Position numbers and translations under genes: made by a program. Shown here in pieces: positions 1-11,401 of a stretch of DNA of 64,000 bases; position 1 is the first letter of the stretch, and the number at the start of each line of letters is the position of its first letter. The notes under the pieces are model-generated. The model searched no databases. It was not told the origin of the DNA and saw nothing but the letters and a program-made list of their open reading frames with translations. Source of the DNA: Nothophaeocryptopus gaeumannii (taxonomy: Eukaryota > Ascomycota > Dothideomycetes > Mycosphaerellales > Mycosphaerellaceae); the NCBI GenBank assembly GCA_031771865.1, contig JASISA010000036.1, forward strand, positions 186,001 to 250,000, read 5' to 3'.

Positions 1-1500
1 GGCCGGCACGCAACTTTTCATCAGGCCACACACCGAGAGGTAATATTGCGAGATTGCGCAGGGTGGATGTTACGCTAATGATCTCTATCGCAGTGTGACT
101 AGTCTTGCATGAAGCAGCTGCAGAGGCCAATGTGACATTGACGGTTCCAGCACGGTATACTACCGCCCTTTCGATGGCTTGGATATGTAGTACCATCACA
201 TGGGACACCCGGCCCGAGATCACAACAGAATACTGTTCACAATGCAATCACTTTCGTCCTTGCCACTGGAGAGTGCTATGTTCTTGCACATCACACCCGG
301 CTCGCGCAAGATGTGGTGGAAGCACGACTAACATCGGATAGCGGTGAAGGACTTATGCAGAGGTAGTCCACCGTTACGCTTGCCTGTTGACCGTACTTCA
401 TTCTGAACCGTACATCATCCTGAACCAGACAGTTGTTTCCACTCCGCCGATCGAAACCGTCAAGCATGCTTGATCATTGCATGTCTGCGAAAGAGGACAG
501 ACCAACGCCTGTAACGCTCAAAGACAAATTTCTCTTTTCCAAGTAAGAATGATATACAACACTTTGGAAGCCTTTGCGGTTGCTCAAATCAAGTCCCTAC
601 AACAGAAACCTGCTGCGAACATATTAAGCGCATCTGACTTCGGAGCCGAACTCGATGGCCTGGATTCTAGGGAGGGCGGCCAAGGCTGCAGTCTCCTGAC
701 ATTTCTCTGATGAGCTTCGAGAGCAGCATCTTGACACCAGGGAGAGACTCACAGAAGTTGGGCAGTAATACGCTCCCTGACTTCCTCATCCAAAGGTAGG
801 GCTAGAACGTGTCACAAGTTTCGGGCTCCTAGTGGGAGGAAGGCGAGACGAGACGGTCGGCTTTGAACCTGCTGCTCGGTTGGGCTCGGCGACGTCAACC
901 AATGTTCTTACCAGCGCAAGGCCAACAGGTCGTAACGGTAGACCTCGGCGGTTTGAGCAGCGCAAGGAAAGCTGGTCCTTTGTTATTACATTCCTTCAAC
1001 CAACCGATGGGAAGTATACGTCCGAGAGCATATTTTCCTTGTTGAGCAGCTCAAGAAAAAGTGCATTGAGTCCTGTTCCGAGGCTCGAGCCTCTCCACGG
1101 GCCAGTAGCAGTGCTGAGCGTACGAATCTTGGCAAATCCCTCTACGCGTTGCTGTCGTGATGAGTCTCACCAAGAGGGCCTTGTTTCGAGGAGTACGTAG
1201 CATGATTGTTGTTCCGATCCGGATCACGTGAAAGAAGCTGAAAGCGGGCCGCGATGGCATCGTCTCGAAACCGCCCGAAAGCTCTGGACAACACTTTTTT
1301 GCTAGCCCACAGCCCACCTCTGCATCATACCTCCCACCCAAGTCTACCCACCGCTGCACTCCGGAGTACGTACTCACGACTTTGTGCATTCGGCGTTGAT
1401 CTTCAAAGTCTTTCTCCCACCGCTGCAGGAACGCCAAACTCCCAACTAAAACAACATCTCACCCATCCCCACATCGGAAACAACACACACATAGCCAACG
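1..1500. other. Intergenic, no gene seen
   Basis: No reading frame here looks like a conserved protein. The ORFs are short, overlap each other on both strands and lack recognisable motifs. The last few hundred bases are the likely promoter and 5' leader of the Hsp88 gene; I see no convincing heat-shock element array in it. Confidence 0.6.
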
Positions 1501-4083
1501 ATGTCTGTCGTTGGGTAAGTCGACCTTCTGCACACTTTCTGCTGTGTGACAGATGCTAACTGCATACTAGACTGGACTTCGGCACGCAAAACAGCGTGAT
1601 TGTAAGGCTCCCTCCCAGAAGCGCACAAGAAACAAACATGCTAACCAGTTCATAGGCTGTTGCCCGTAATAAGGGTGTTGACGTTATTACCAATGAAGTC
1701 TCCAACCGCGCGACACCGTGAGTCCCTCCATAGATGACATAAGAAGAAATAGACGGATACTGACTGCCCAACAGGTCGCTTGTAGGTTTTGGTCCACGAA
1801 GCAGATACCTTGGCGAGTCCGCAAAGACACAAGAGGTCTCGAACCTCAAGAACACCGTCGGCTCCCTCTCACGCCTCGCCGGCCGCTCCATCAACGACCC
1901 CGATGTACAGATTGAGCAGGACTATGTTTCCGCACCGCTCGTGGATGTCAACGGCCAAGTCGGCGCGGAGGTCTCGTATTTGGGGCAGAAGACGAGGCTC
2001 ACAGCAACCCAACTGATTGCAATGTTCCTCACGAAGGCACGCGAGACTGCCTCAAAAGAGCTGAGACTACCTGTCAACGATATGGTCATCGCCGTGCCAG
2101 CGTGGTACACCGACGCACAGCGGAGAGGCATTCTGGATGCTGCTGAGATCTCCGGTCTCAAGGTTCTCCGCCTTGTAAACGAGACCACTGCCACTGCACT
2201 TGGCTACGGCATCACCAAGCTCGACCTGCCAGGTCCCGAAGAGAAGCCTCGAAGGGTCGCGTTTATCGACATTGGACACAGCAACTACACCGCCTCCATC
2301 TGCGAGTTCCGAAAAGGCGAACTGAAGGTCCTTTCGACCGCATACGATAGACACTTTGGTGGACGCAACTTCGACAAGGCCCTTGTTGATCATTTCCGCA
2401 AGGAATTCCTGGAGAAAAAGAAGATTGATATCTACGAGAACCCCAAGGCGAAGGTGCGGGTTGCGGCCGCTGTTGAGAAGCTGAAGAAGATCCTCTCTGC
2501 GAACGCAATGGCCCCCATCAACATTGAGTCTTTGATGAATGATGTTGATGTCTCTGCCATGCTGAAGAGAGAGGAGTTGGAGGAGCTCGTTCGTCCTCTT
2601 CTTGGCCGCGCGACTGTTCCTCTAGAGCAGGCTCTCGCAGATGCCAAGCTCAAGCCCGACGACATTGATTTCATCGAACTGGTCGGTGGCTGCACACGTG
2701 TGCCAGCACTCAAGGCTGCGATCCAGAACTTCTTCGGCAAGCAGCTTAACTTCACCCTCAACGCAGACGAGGCGATTGCACGAGGCTGCGCGTTCAGCTG
2801 TGCGATCCTTTCACCTGTCTTCCGTGTCCGCGACTTCAGCGTTCAGGACATCGTCAACTACCCAATCGAATTCGCTTGGGAGAAGTCGCCAGATATTCCA
2901 GACGAGGACACCAGCCTGACTGTCTTCAACCGCGGCAACGCCCTCCCATCGACCAAGATTCTCACATTCTACCGAAAGCAGCCATTCGATCTCGAGGCTA
3001 AGTACGCCAAGCCAGAAGGCTTGCCTGGCAAGATCAACCCATGGCTCGGCCGCTTCAGCGTCAAGGGTGTCAAGGCCGAGGGCAAGGACGATTTCATGAT
3101 TTGCAAGCTCAAGGCCCGTCTTAACTTGCACGGCGTCTTGAACGTGGAACAGGGCTACTACGTGGAGGAGCAAGAGATTGAAGAGCCAGTCCCAGAGGCA
3201 AAGGACGAGAAGAAGGAAGGTGATGTGAGTACAGCCCGCGTTTTGCGTTTTGCTTTTGTGTCAACAGAAGAGGAGGAGAAAGCGCTGGAAGCGACTGCGT
3301 CCGACTTGCAGAACTTGCACATTGAAGAGCGCGCAGCGAAGCGACAAAAGACCGAACCATTGCTGATGAACCGACAGGCAATGGACACCGACGACAAGGC
3401 CAACGGCGAAGCCAAGGCGCCAGTCAAGACCCGAAAGGTGAAGAAGCAGGTGCGCAAGGGCGACCTTCCAATCTCTGCTGGTACCGCATCGCTTGACCAA
3501 GCAACCAAAGACTCCTTCATGGAGAAGGAGGGCCAGATGGTCGCCGAAGACAAGCTTGTCGCCGAGACCGAGGACCGCAAGAATGAGCTTGAATCTGAAA
3601 TCTACGCTATGCGTGCCAAGATTGAAGAGCCATACGCGAGCAACGGCTACGCTGACTTTGCGAATGACGAGGAGAAAGCGAAGGTGCAAGCCAAGTGCAC
3701 CGAGCTTGAGGTGAGTTTCCAATCAAACCTTTACGCTGATAGACCCGCAGTTAACATGAGCACAGGATTGGCTGTACGATGATGGCGACGATGCCACCAA
3801 GGCCCAATACGTTGCCAAGCTCGAGGAGTTGCGAGCCTCTGCAGGACCTATCATCCAGCGCTTCAACGACAAGCGCCAAGAAGAGGAGGACGCGAGGAGA
3901 AAGGTTGAGGAGGAGGCTCTTGCCAAGAAGCGCGCTGAGCAAGAAGCCGTCCGCAAGGCCGAAGAGGAGAAGAAGAAGGCGGCGGAGGATGCCAAGAAGG
4001 CCGAAGAGTCCAAGGACGAGGAGATGAAGGATGCTCCCGCGGATGCCGAGGGCGAGAAGCCAGCGGACGTTGAGGAGGCATAA
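1501..4083 (+). CDS. hsp88: Hsp110/Sse1-family chaperone (Hsp88)
   Basis: Cytosolic Hsp110-type member of the Hsp70 superfamily, a nucleotide-exchange factor and holdase for Hsp70. The product begins MSVVGLDFGTQNSVIAVARN, the Hsp70 ATPase phosphate-1 loop in its Hsp110 form, and the substrate-binding part ends in a long Lys/Glu-rich helical tail. Likely exons are 1501-1514, 1571-1601, 1656-1717, 1775-3710 and 3766-4083; the three tiny 5' exons were found from GTAAGT/GTGAGT donors and frame continuity. The large exon is open from 1775 to 3710. At 3225-3272 there is a GTGAGT...AG segment of 48 bases that could be a further in-frame intron: if retained it adds a hydrophobic stretch (RVLRFAFVST) inside the acidic loop. 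The family assignment is firm; the exact protein there is uncertain. Confidence 0.93.
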
Positions 4084-4600
4084 ATGGCTGCCGAATTTTG
4101 GTGGACGGGCCATGGCGACACCAGGCGCACAAGGCATTCACGATAAATGCATAGATGCGACAATGGCGTCTGGGGTTGAAAAGAGAGTCTGGTAATGACG
4201 ACCGGCATGTTGCATGAAATGTTGTTGCTTCCCTTCGCAAGCTTCTTGACGATGCGGGCGCTGCTGATGATGCATAGAAATTAGAATCTGATGATGACCA
4301 AAAGGAAGTGCGCTTCCAATACTTAGATCACAGGTGATGTCTACTTCCTCGATCTGCTGACGATTTGACACGTGATAGAAAATGAGTTTAAGGACAGCTG
4401 CTTCCGCCTCCGCCATGTGAGAGCTGACATGTGAAAGCAAACGGACTTGCGGCAGGCGCGGGCCGAGTCCAGAGCCCAGCGTTTGACCGCCGTCACCGCT
4501 TGCACGTCCACTCGAAGACCTTCCCTCGAGATCTCAAAGCTTCTCAACATCAACCACCGACGTCTGACACCAACATGGACAAACTACACCGCTTGCAGCT
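4084..4600. other. Intergenic, no gene seen
   Basis: About 500 bases between Hsp88 and the MYND remnant. It presumably holds the Hsp88 3' UTR and the old promoter of the next locus. No RNA gene or repeat was recognised. Confidence 0.5.
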
Positions 4601-5844
4601 ATGGCGTCACCTCATTGCTCATGCTGTAAGGAGAAGGGCACTCTAAAGTGCAAAGGATGCGGCGACATTAAGTATTGCAGCGCTGCTTGTCCAGGAGGCG
4701 GACTGGCAGTTTCACAAGCTGCCTTGCAAGTCTTTCAAGAACTTCCGCACGCCTCCTGAGCCAGGCATGGTGCGGGTGGTCTACTTTCCACCACAGGGAA
4801 CGAGGCCCGAGTTTCGTTGGCTTCACGACCGCCCAAACAATGACGTCTCCCTGAACGATGGTCAAATCCTCAAGTCTTCATATATACACCTAGACCCGTA
4901 CACCAACCCTCCCACGAGTCGCTTGGTTCATTGCTTCCACGATGACGACTTCATGCGAAACTACAAGAACCCCAACGAGGCTCTCTTCGCCGCTACGAAC
5001 GGCAAGTGGGAGTTCCTGTGGCGCGGGCCTGTCATCGCTGCTTGCGGCGCCCTTGACCAGCCTGGCACTCAGAGCATCGACATGACGAGCTACAGCCACT
5101 TAGTTCGCTTCTTCTCTTCTTGAATTACTACAACAGCAAGCCAGAGAACGCTTTGCGGATGAGGCCAAAGGTCAAAGGCATCAAGATGAACTGCGTTGAT
5201 GAGCAGCGCAACAACAGCGCTGCTGCGGCTGTGGTTGTGGAACTTCCGAGGATTCACCCTATGTTCGATGCACCAGCTCGTCTCTCGGACATCTCCAAGG
5301 TATGTGCTGCAGAGCTTGTCAAGATCAAAACCCATACGACTATTGCGAGGAGGATTCGGATGACGAGGACACTCCTGAACTAGAGGCAGACGCCGTCGAA
5401 ACTTTCGGCGACTACTGTCGATATTACCTTGGTCCGTAAAACGGTCGAGTCTTGGAGTTGGGCGAGGACTACCCAGAAATGCGCCACGAAGTCAACGCGG
5501 CTCTGTTCGCCGAGATGACGTCCACGAAACGGGCTAAGTATGTCAAGCAGTGGCCCAAGATGCAGGCGCATGAGGCTCATTTTGCCTCTTCCAGCACGAC
5601 GAACAGCGGAGACAGCAGTGATGGAGTCACAGCAGACTTCATCGACGGCGTGGCGCGTATGGGCCTGACTGGAAGGATAGCAAGAAGTTGGATTGCAGCA
5701 TCTGGGGACGTCCGTATGTGGACTATGACACTTGATTGGAAAGAGTTGAGTGGCAGAGGACAACGACCACATACCATACGCTACGAAGGAGATACCAAGA
5801 CTGAGAGCTGGATGCTCGAAGGCCATGCGAAGACCGTTGGATGA
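4601..5844 (+). pseudogene. Broken MYND zinc-finger protein gene
   Basis: The start at 4601 encodes an N-terminal MYND-type zinc finger (CSCC...KCKGCGDIKYCSAAC). The finger continues as ADWQFHKLPC only after a one-base shift at about 4691, where one extra C separates the two halves. The next segment (frame of 4701-5110) leads to a stop just after 5110. The homologous continuation (NYYNSKPENALRMRPKVKG, then INC-type motifs) is in another frame from about 5117. A third shift near 5330 moves into the acidic YDYCEEDSDDEDTPELEAD segment. An in-frame TAA at 5437-5439 then precedes the last 130 residues, which end at 5844. I found no plausible introns that cure these breaks. The sequence around each break still reads as protein, so decay is recent or the assembly has errors. 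Intact relatives are fungal MYND-finger proteins of unknown function. Confidence 0.7.
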
Positions 5845-6066
5845 AAGCATTGGATCGATGTCTGTACGAGTCCACGAAAGCGCTCACACAGCCTGAATGA
5901 AATACGCTTCTCTCATCTTAACGATACAGCCGCCTTGTCTTCTTCCCCCTCACCATCTCAAAGCCAGCTTTGTCCAAAGCCGACTCTATGATAGCTTCCT
6001 AGACCGGATAGACTTAAAAGGGCGCGAGTTGGCTGGATGACATGTTTGTTGATGGCCCAGTCCTGC

Positions 6067-6462
6067 TTAACGTCCAAAAGTTGGCGTCCTCCCAACACTC
6101 ATCAGAAAGCTCGAATCGATATCCGCCTGCACTCGCTCCTTCAGCGTCATAGGCCGTTGCCTTGGCTGCGTCTGGCCAGGATACGAACGGTAGGAGCACG
6201 GTTTGCGAGATTTGCTCTCAATGGGCTTTGATTCAAGGACCGCTTTTGTGCCTGACTTGGAGGAGGCAGGTTCTGTTGTCATTGTCTTGGACTCTGATGC
6301 AGTTGACGTTGTAGTGACTGAGCTCCTTCGCGAGCTGGTGGCGCTTCGCATGCTGCTTGCTGACGATGTCGACGCCGAGAGCAGTGATGCAGTATCGTCG
6401 GATTCGTAGTGCAGGGCGAGTTTGTGGTTTGGGAGTGTTGTTGCGATCAATTGGGACGACAT
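6067..6462 (-). CDS. Small Ser-rich hypothetical protein
   Basis: An open frame of 131 residues starting MSSQLIATTLPNHKL. A Ser/Thr-rich low-complexity middle (about residues 24-75) is followed by a basic, more structured C-terminus with YPGQTQPRQRPMTLKERVQA and ending SVGRTPTFGR. No signal peptide or membrane segment is visible. I do not recognise a family. The contrast between a disordered middle and a compositionally normal tail, plus a clean ATG, argues for a real gene, but only the reading frame supports it. Confidence 0.5.
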   Translation of the reverse strand: MSSQLIATTLPNHKLALHYESDDTASLLSASTSSASSMRSATSSRRSSVTTTSTASESKTMTTEPASSKSGTKAVLESKPIESKSRKPCSYRSYPGQTQPRQRPMTLKERVQADIDSSFLMSVGRTPTFGR

Positions 6463-6914
6463 TGTTTAGCTCGTCGTTTGGCCTTGTAAGCTTCGGCTTG
6501 CTCTAGTTCCCTGGAGGTGCGGATGTTGTGAATGATGCGTCTAATGTGGCATACTGTAGGAAGTCAAAAGCGTTATATCTTACATTCACCTACCCTCGTA
6601 CAGCACGGCCTACAATTTCGGTCGTAACGGGCTTTTCACATGTCCATAAAGCTCGCACGGAGGTGAAGTCAGCTTGAAATCCGAGCTCGGCCGAGCTGGC
6701 TTCAGCCTTGGGACCTGGCTCAGTGAGGCAGGAGCTGCGCAGGAGTGACGCAGTTGAGGAATCGAACAAAAGCGCAGGAGAGACCAGGGGATAGATGGTT
6801 TGTTGCCTGGAAGCTGGATAGTCTGGTGCGTATCGTACACGGATACGCGCGACTGTGAAATCTTCTGCTATCCTTTCTATCATGGATATCGTGAGTCTCG
6901 TCTCATTCGTTATT
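6463..6914. other. Intergenic, no gene seen
   Basis: About 450 bases between two minus-strand genes. It would hold the terminator of cdc123 and the promoter of the small Ser-rich gene. No motif stands out. Confidence 0.45.
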
Positions 6915-8275
6915 CTACTCATCATCTTCATCGCTACTGTATTCAGCATCAGCCTTCTGTGCTTCAGCCAAATGTCTTTGCCACTCCTTCGCAAACTCGC
7001 GCAGCCCCTCGCCAGAGCTCATGCTTGCATCGATCACGTCCCGTGGCATCTTGTGCGCACTGTACTGCGGAGTGTTGAACGCGCGTGCTTCAGGATCTGA
7101 CTTTCGGATCAGTCTGAGCTCTGGTAGCCACAGCTCCTCGTCGGCCTCCTCTTCCTCCTCATCTTCGCTCTCTGAAGACGTTCCATTACGGAAAGCCTCA
7201 GCGGCCTCGGCGTCCTGCTCAGCTATCCGTGCAAGCATCTCCTCGCGCTTCGCGGGATCAATAGAGAACCGGACGAAGCCCTCATCTAGGCCATCATCTG
7301 TGGGCGGCTCGATGGGATCGGGCATCTCGAGGATCTCCTTCCAACTGAAGAGGATCGGATCTGTTCGCAGAGCCCATGGATTGATGTCGACCAGCCAGAC
7401 TCGGTTGTATGGAGAGGGTATGTAGACATCGAACACAAAGCTCTCGTCGTCGAATGTGTCTCGAAGCCGTACATCGAAAAATTCCTGGATGAGAGAGGCG
7501 AGTTTGTTCTGCATAGGGAAGAGAAAGTTGTAGTGGTTCATATCCCGCTGGCACATGCAGAGCAGCTTTCGTTCTCTTACGAAACACCTGAATTCGACAG
7601 ACGGGTTGAAAGTTGGCACTGCCTTTCGAAGTACAAGGTGGTACGGGATGTCGTCGATCGTCATGGAGGAGCCTGCATCGTCCACGCAATCGTCGAAAGC
7701 GTGCTCGAGGTCGTGTGTGATGAAGTCGGAAGACTTGAGTAAGATGTATACCTCGCTGGGCTTGCGACACTCCATCGTGTTCGCGTTCATGTGGGCTGCA
7801 TCTTTTGGTGCAGACCAGTTGAGCTTTGGCATGACCTTGCCGCCCAACTCATTGATTGTGGCTCGAATCGCTTGATGTACCTGCCGCCACTTCGCGCTTA
7901 CGTCTTCCTCTTCCTCTTCATCGTCGTCCTGCGCGTCAGACGAGGAGACATATGCGCTGTCTGTGTCGGACGTTTCGGGTTGCGTTTGCGGTTCGTCGTC
8001 TGGTAAGACAATGCCGTCGGCGCGGAGATAGTCCATAAATGGGCGGGTGAGGGGGACAAGGCGAGCTTTGGGAGTGATGGCGCGGTATCTAAATTTTCAT
8101 ATTAGCCTCTAGCAATGTTGTGCCAGTCATCGCGTGAAGGTACCTACCTCGGATGCCAGTGATGATACGAGCAGTGTAGGATATGCGACTTCGTGACCGG
8201 TGGGAATAGAAGTTTCGTAGGGGTCGTCGAGGATGTGCTGGCGATTTGCGCGCCATTTTCGAGGATCGCCGGCAT
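6915..8275 (-). CDS. cdc123: Cdc123 (D123) eIF2 assembly chaperone
   Basis: Cdc123 is an ATP-grasp-fold chaperone that helps eIF2 gamma assemble with the alpha and beta subunits in the cytosol. Exon 1 is 8148-8275 and encodes MPAILENGAQIAS followed by FPPVTKSHILHCSYHHWHPR, the conserved N-terminal block. Exon 2 is 6915-8088, after a 59-base intron with a GTAGGT donor. Family blocks are seen in order: KARLVPLTRPFMDYLRADG, an acidic insert, GKVMPKLNWSAPKDA, FRCFVRERKLLCMCQRD, and the nucleotide/metal-site block RVWLVDINPW. The C-terminus is acidic. The ATG at 8036 used by a simple ORF call would lose the first conserved block, so the upstream start is preferred. It is divergent from cwc21, 230 bases away. 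Confidence 0.93.
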
Positions 8276-8505
8276 CGTGGTTATGTCGTTGTTTGATCGA
8301 AGAAGTTCGAACTCCTCGAAAGCTAAAGAAGTAGCGCGTCACTAATGCTATGACTCTTCGCGTGCACTGTCCTCACTTTCACGTGCGAAAACTCCGAATT
8401 CCGCGTTCACTGCGCATCGTGGGGTACCTGCGCTAGACTCGAACCATTCTTCATCCTCCAAACCCACTACAACACCTCTCATACCACGCGTCTACCGAAA
8501 CCGTC

Positions 8506-9078
8506 ATGTCTTCAAATGTCGGCCTCAGCACGCCGCGAGGCTCAGGCACGTCCGGCTACGTCCAGCGCAACTCCGCCAATCTCAAGCCTCGCGACAACCC
8601 GCAGCCATACCCGACTGACATCGACTCGATCAGGCACCGACAACGACAGCCTGACAAAGAGATACTCGAGCATGATCGGAAGCGTGAGATCGAGGTCAAG
8701 GTCTTCGAGTTGAGGGATGAATTGGAAGACGAAGGGTAAGGCGGACTCCGGCCACAGGCTTTATGGCATGCATTGCTAATGCGCACATGCAGTGTAGAAG
8801 AAGACGAGATCGGCGACCAATGCGACGCTCTGCGGAAGAAGCTCGAGAAGGAGCAGAGCACGACTGGCGGAGGACCAAAGGCGAAGAACCTGAAATCACA
8901 TCAAGTCCACGAGCTTGCCAAGGCAAAGATTGACGAGAGCGAAAAGCTGAGAAGAGCGCTCGGCATCAGCAAGGACTACGAAGAGGGGTCACACTGGCGC
9001 AAGCAAGAGGAGAGAAAGCTGGACGCAGAGCGTGAGAAGGCGAGTGGAGAGGGCAAGAAATACTATGACCGAGATTGA
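8506..9078 (+). CDS. cwc21: Cwc21-family pre-mRNA splicing factor
   Basis: A 171-residue protein of the Cwc21/SRRM2 N-terminal family, a component of the activated spliceosome near the U5 loop and Prp8. Exons are 8506-8735 and 8793-9078, joined across a 57-base intron (GTAAGG donor, CAG acceptor). The start MSSNVGLSTPRGSGTSGYVQ and the block RQRQPDKEILEHDRKREIEV are the hallmark cwf21 sequences. The rest is a highly charged helical tail ending KKYYDRD. It shares a 230-base divergent promoter region with cdc123. Confidence 0.94.
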
Positions 9079-9587
9079 GGTGATGCCCGGCGACAGACAC
9101 CATGAACTGCGTTGCGCGAAGGCGAGGGATTCTTGACGTTGATGATACCCATGCTATCTCTTTGAAGGCGACCTACACTGCGTCTGGGTACAACTCTCTA
9201 TGAATCCGCTGCATGCTGCTAATCTTGGACGCTAACATGTGACAGATGCTCTCACGACAACCCCGAGGACGCTAAGAATCCTTCCGCTACGCATACGCTT
9301 TCTTCAAATGATCTTTACAACAGCCTCCTTCAATCTCATCTTATGGAACGGTCGTCTGTCGTGCTGTTGGAAGAGGCTGAAGAACTGTACGCAATCAGTC
9401 GCGCTGCTGGCCCAATTGGGAATAGAGCAGCGGAACTCAAAATGCGACAGCTACGGATATTCCGTGGGCTGAAAAGAGACCATACGTCAGGCATCCAAGG
9501 CTTTCATTCTTTCAACTGAGCTATACAGCCACTTTCGATGCAAACGCAATCCAAGAGAACACAAGCCAAACCGACACGATCGAAATC
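9079..9587. other. Intergenic, no gene seen
   Basis: About 500 bases between cwc21 and the hydrolase gene. A 77-codon frame (9239-9472) follows an AG-rich acceptor-like site, but it has no recognisable motif and I do not call it. Confidence 0.4.
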
Positions 9588-10469
9588 ATGTCCAAAATCA
9601 ACGATACCCCGCTAGGTCCAGTTGAGACCGAACTTGTGGGAACTGGTTATCCAGCATTGATGATCCATGGAAGCCCAGGAGGTATAGATGCTGCAAGGGC
9701 AATGTGCCGCTTCCTCCCTCCCGACAGATTCAAAAGCATCCTCGTCTCTCGACCCGGGTATCTTGGAACACCTCTCCACCCAACCAACCATTCAATCGAC
9801 CACGAGGCAGACCTCCTCGCCGGAGTCCTAGACGCCCTTGGCATACCCTTCGCCGGCATCCTAGCCTGGTCAGGCGGCGGAGGCTCAGCCTATCGCCTTG
9901 CTGTCCGCCATCCCCATCGCATTACAGCCCTCCTCGCTATAGCTGCAGTGAGCATCCGCTGGATCGCACCAAACCCGGACGCAGCCACCAGGTTCATGTT
10001 CGGTACAGGTTTTGGAGAGAAGCTCGTATCTTTCCTAACCAAACACTCCCAAGAACAAGTCATCTCCGGCGCCCTCGAAGGCGAGGGCTCTCTCCGCGGT
10101 GAAGCCCTGCGCCAACTCACAAAGCATACAATGGCTTCACCCCCTCAACGTCAGCTCGTCCTCGATGTCGCTCGCACAGTGAACACCGGCGGTAAACGGA
10201 AAGCCGGGTGGCTGAATGATGTGGCGAATTTTGCGAAGATTGAAGATTTCGAACTGGAGAGGATTAAGTGTCCGACACTCATCATCCATGGCGAGGCGGA
10301 TACGGACGCGGATTTGGAGCATAGTGTGAGTGCGCATGAGAGGATTAGCGGGAGTGAGCTGGTTGTTATGGAGGATGGGACGCATTTGAGTTTTTATGCG
10401 CATCCGCAGGCGGAGGAGGTACAGGAGAAGGCGAGGAGATTCTTTCTGGCACATGTGACGCCGCTGTGA
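9588..10469 (+). CDS. Alpha/beta hydrolase-fold protein
   Basis: Intronless, 293 residues. The alpha/beta hydrolase signature is complete: an oxyanion-hole loop HGSPGG (about residues 27-32), the nucleophile elbow AWSGGG with Ser95, an acid in the HGEADTDAD loop (about 235-243) and the catalytic His in EDGTHLSFY (about 273). The size and the absence of a signal peptide point to an intracellular esterase, epoxide-hydrolase-like or haloperoxidase-like enzyme. The substrate cannot be told from the sequence. Confidence 0.85.
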   Translation: MSKINDTPLGPVETELVGTGYPALMIHGSPGGIDAARAMCRFLPPDRFKSILVSRPGYLGTPLHPTNHSIDHEADLLAGVLDALGIPFAGILAWSGGGGSAYRLAVRHPHRITALLAIAAVSIRWIAPNPDAATRFMFGTGFGEKLVSFLTKHSQEQVISGALEGEGSLRGEALRQLTKHTMASPPQRQLVLDVARTVNTGGKRKAGWLNDVANFAKIEDFELERIKCPTLIIHGEADTDADLEHSVSAHERISGSELVVMEDGTHLSFYAHPQAEEVQEKARRFFLAHVTPL

Positions 10470-11401
10470 GCTGCGCTTCAATAGCTGAATTCGTTGCCAC
10501 TGCAAATTTAGCAAATCCAGCGAAAGCATTGGCAATCTGTGTCCTCTTATAAGATTTCGATCTTCGCCTTGAAAGACTCATCCATAAGCGCTGCCGCTCG
10601 GCTGCTCTGATCGTTGGGCCACCTTCAAGGACGAGCCTAGCCGAGCGACCTTTGGAAGAAACGAGGCGGTGCTGAGTTCAGAGACGGAGGCGCAATGCAG
10701 CTATGCAAAGCGCAGTAGTAATCAAGAAGGAGGGAGCTCATCCTGAAAAGCAAAAACGAGAGAAGGCGGCGCGACGATTTAATTTGGCTTTGAGACGCTT
10801 GAAGGGAATCCAATAGTGCTGGATAGGTCGCTAGTGCGAGGAGAAGACACGAGCAGCCAATGAACCCTTTAGCGGCGAGCAAAGACGAAAGTTCATTGAA
10901 TGCAGAAAAAGCAAAAAAGAACGCATTCACGTCCTTTCTACAACATCACAGAATTCAAATCACAGCACAACATCACATGCTCAAATACAAGCCGATCGAA
11001 CCGGCAACCTGAGGAGAATCAATATACCACCTCGCAAGTTAGAAGAAACTCATAGCCTACTAGAGTTATAGGTTGAAGTGGATTGTTTTACTGCATTGAA
11101 TGTAAACGACTAGACCATACTAGATGCTTTTAGGTATGAGGAGAACACCGCGAGGGATCGAAAGCCCATTAGTGTTTGAGGTTGCTTTCTGGTGGTCGGG
11201 GGGGGGGGTCTAGTATGTCTATGTAGCCTGGGTTTAGGCGTGTTTGTTTCGGGGGGGAAGGTGGGGCTGGAAACGGTGGACATGTGAAGGGCTTGGCGTT
11301 TCTGGGTGGGCGGGGCAGGCTGAGTAGGGCAGTGAGTGATCTGTTGCTGATACTGGGAGGAGCGCGGCATATTTTCTGTGAGGGCGTGACATGAGGCTAG
11401 G
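10470..11401. other. Intergenic, no gene seen; contains G-run
   Basis: About 930 bases between two convergently arranged genes. Apart from an 11-base G tract, I see nothing. The ORFs on both strands are short and have no motifs. Confidence 0.5.
11198..11208. repeat. Homopolymer G11
   Basis: A run of 11 G residues in the intergenic region downstream of the WD40 gene. It is a likely site of length variation or sequencing error. Confidence 0.9.

Noticed and set aside
65..80. Short similarity between about 65-80 and 63705-63720 (ACGCTAATGATC)
   Set aside because: Only a dozen bases, expected by chance or too short to call a repeat pair.
1051..1437. 128-codon minus-strand ORF before Hsp88
   Set aside because: No motif, no conserved block, overlaps other frames and likely the Hsp88 promoter; composition looks random.
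8435..8450. GACTCGAACC, B-box-like on the minus strand
   Set aside because: Without an upstream D-arm or acceptor pairing; part of the cdc123-cwc21 promoter region.
10990..11015. B-box-like GGTTCGATC on the minus strand
   Set aside because: No matching A-box or acceptor stem is found around it.
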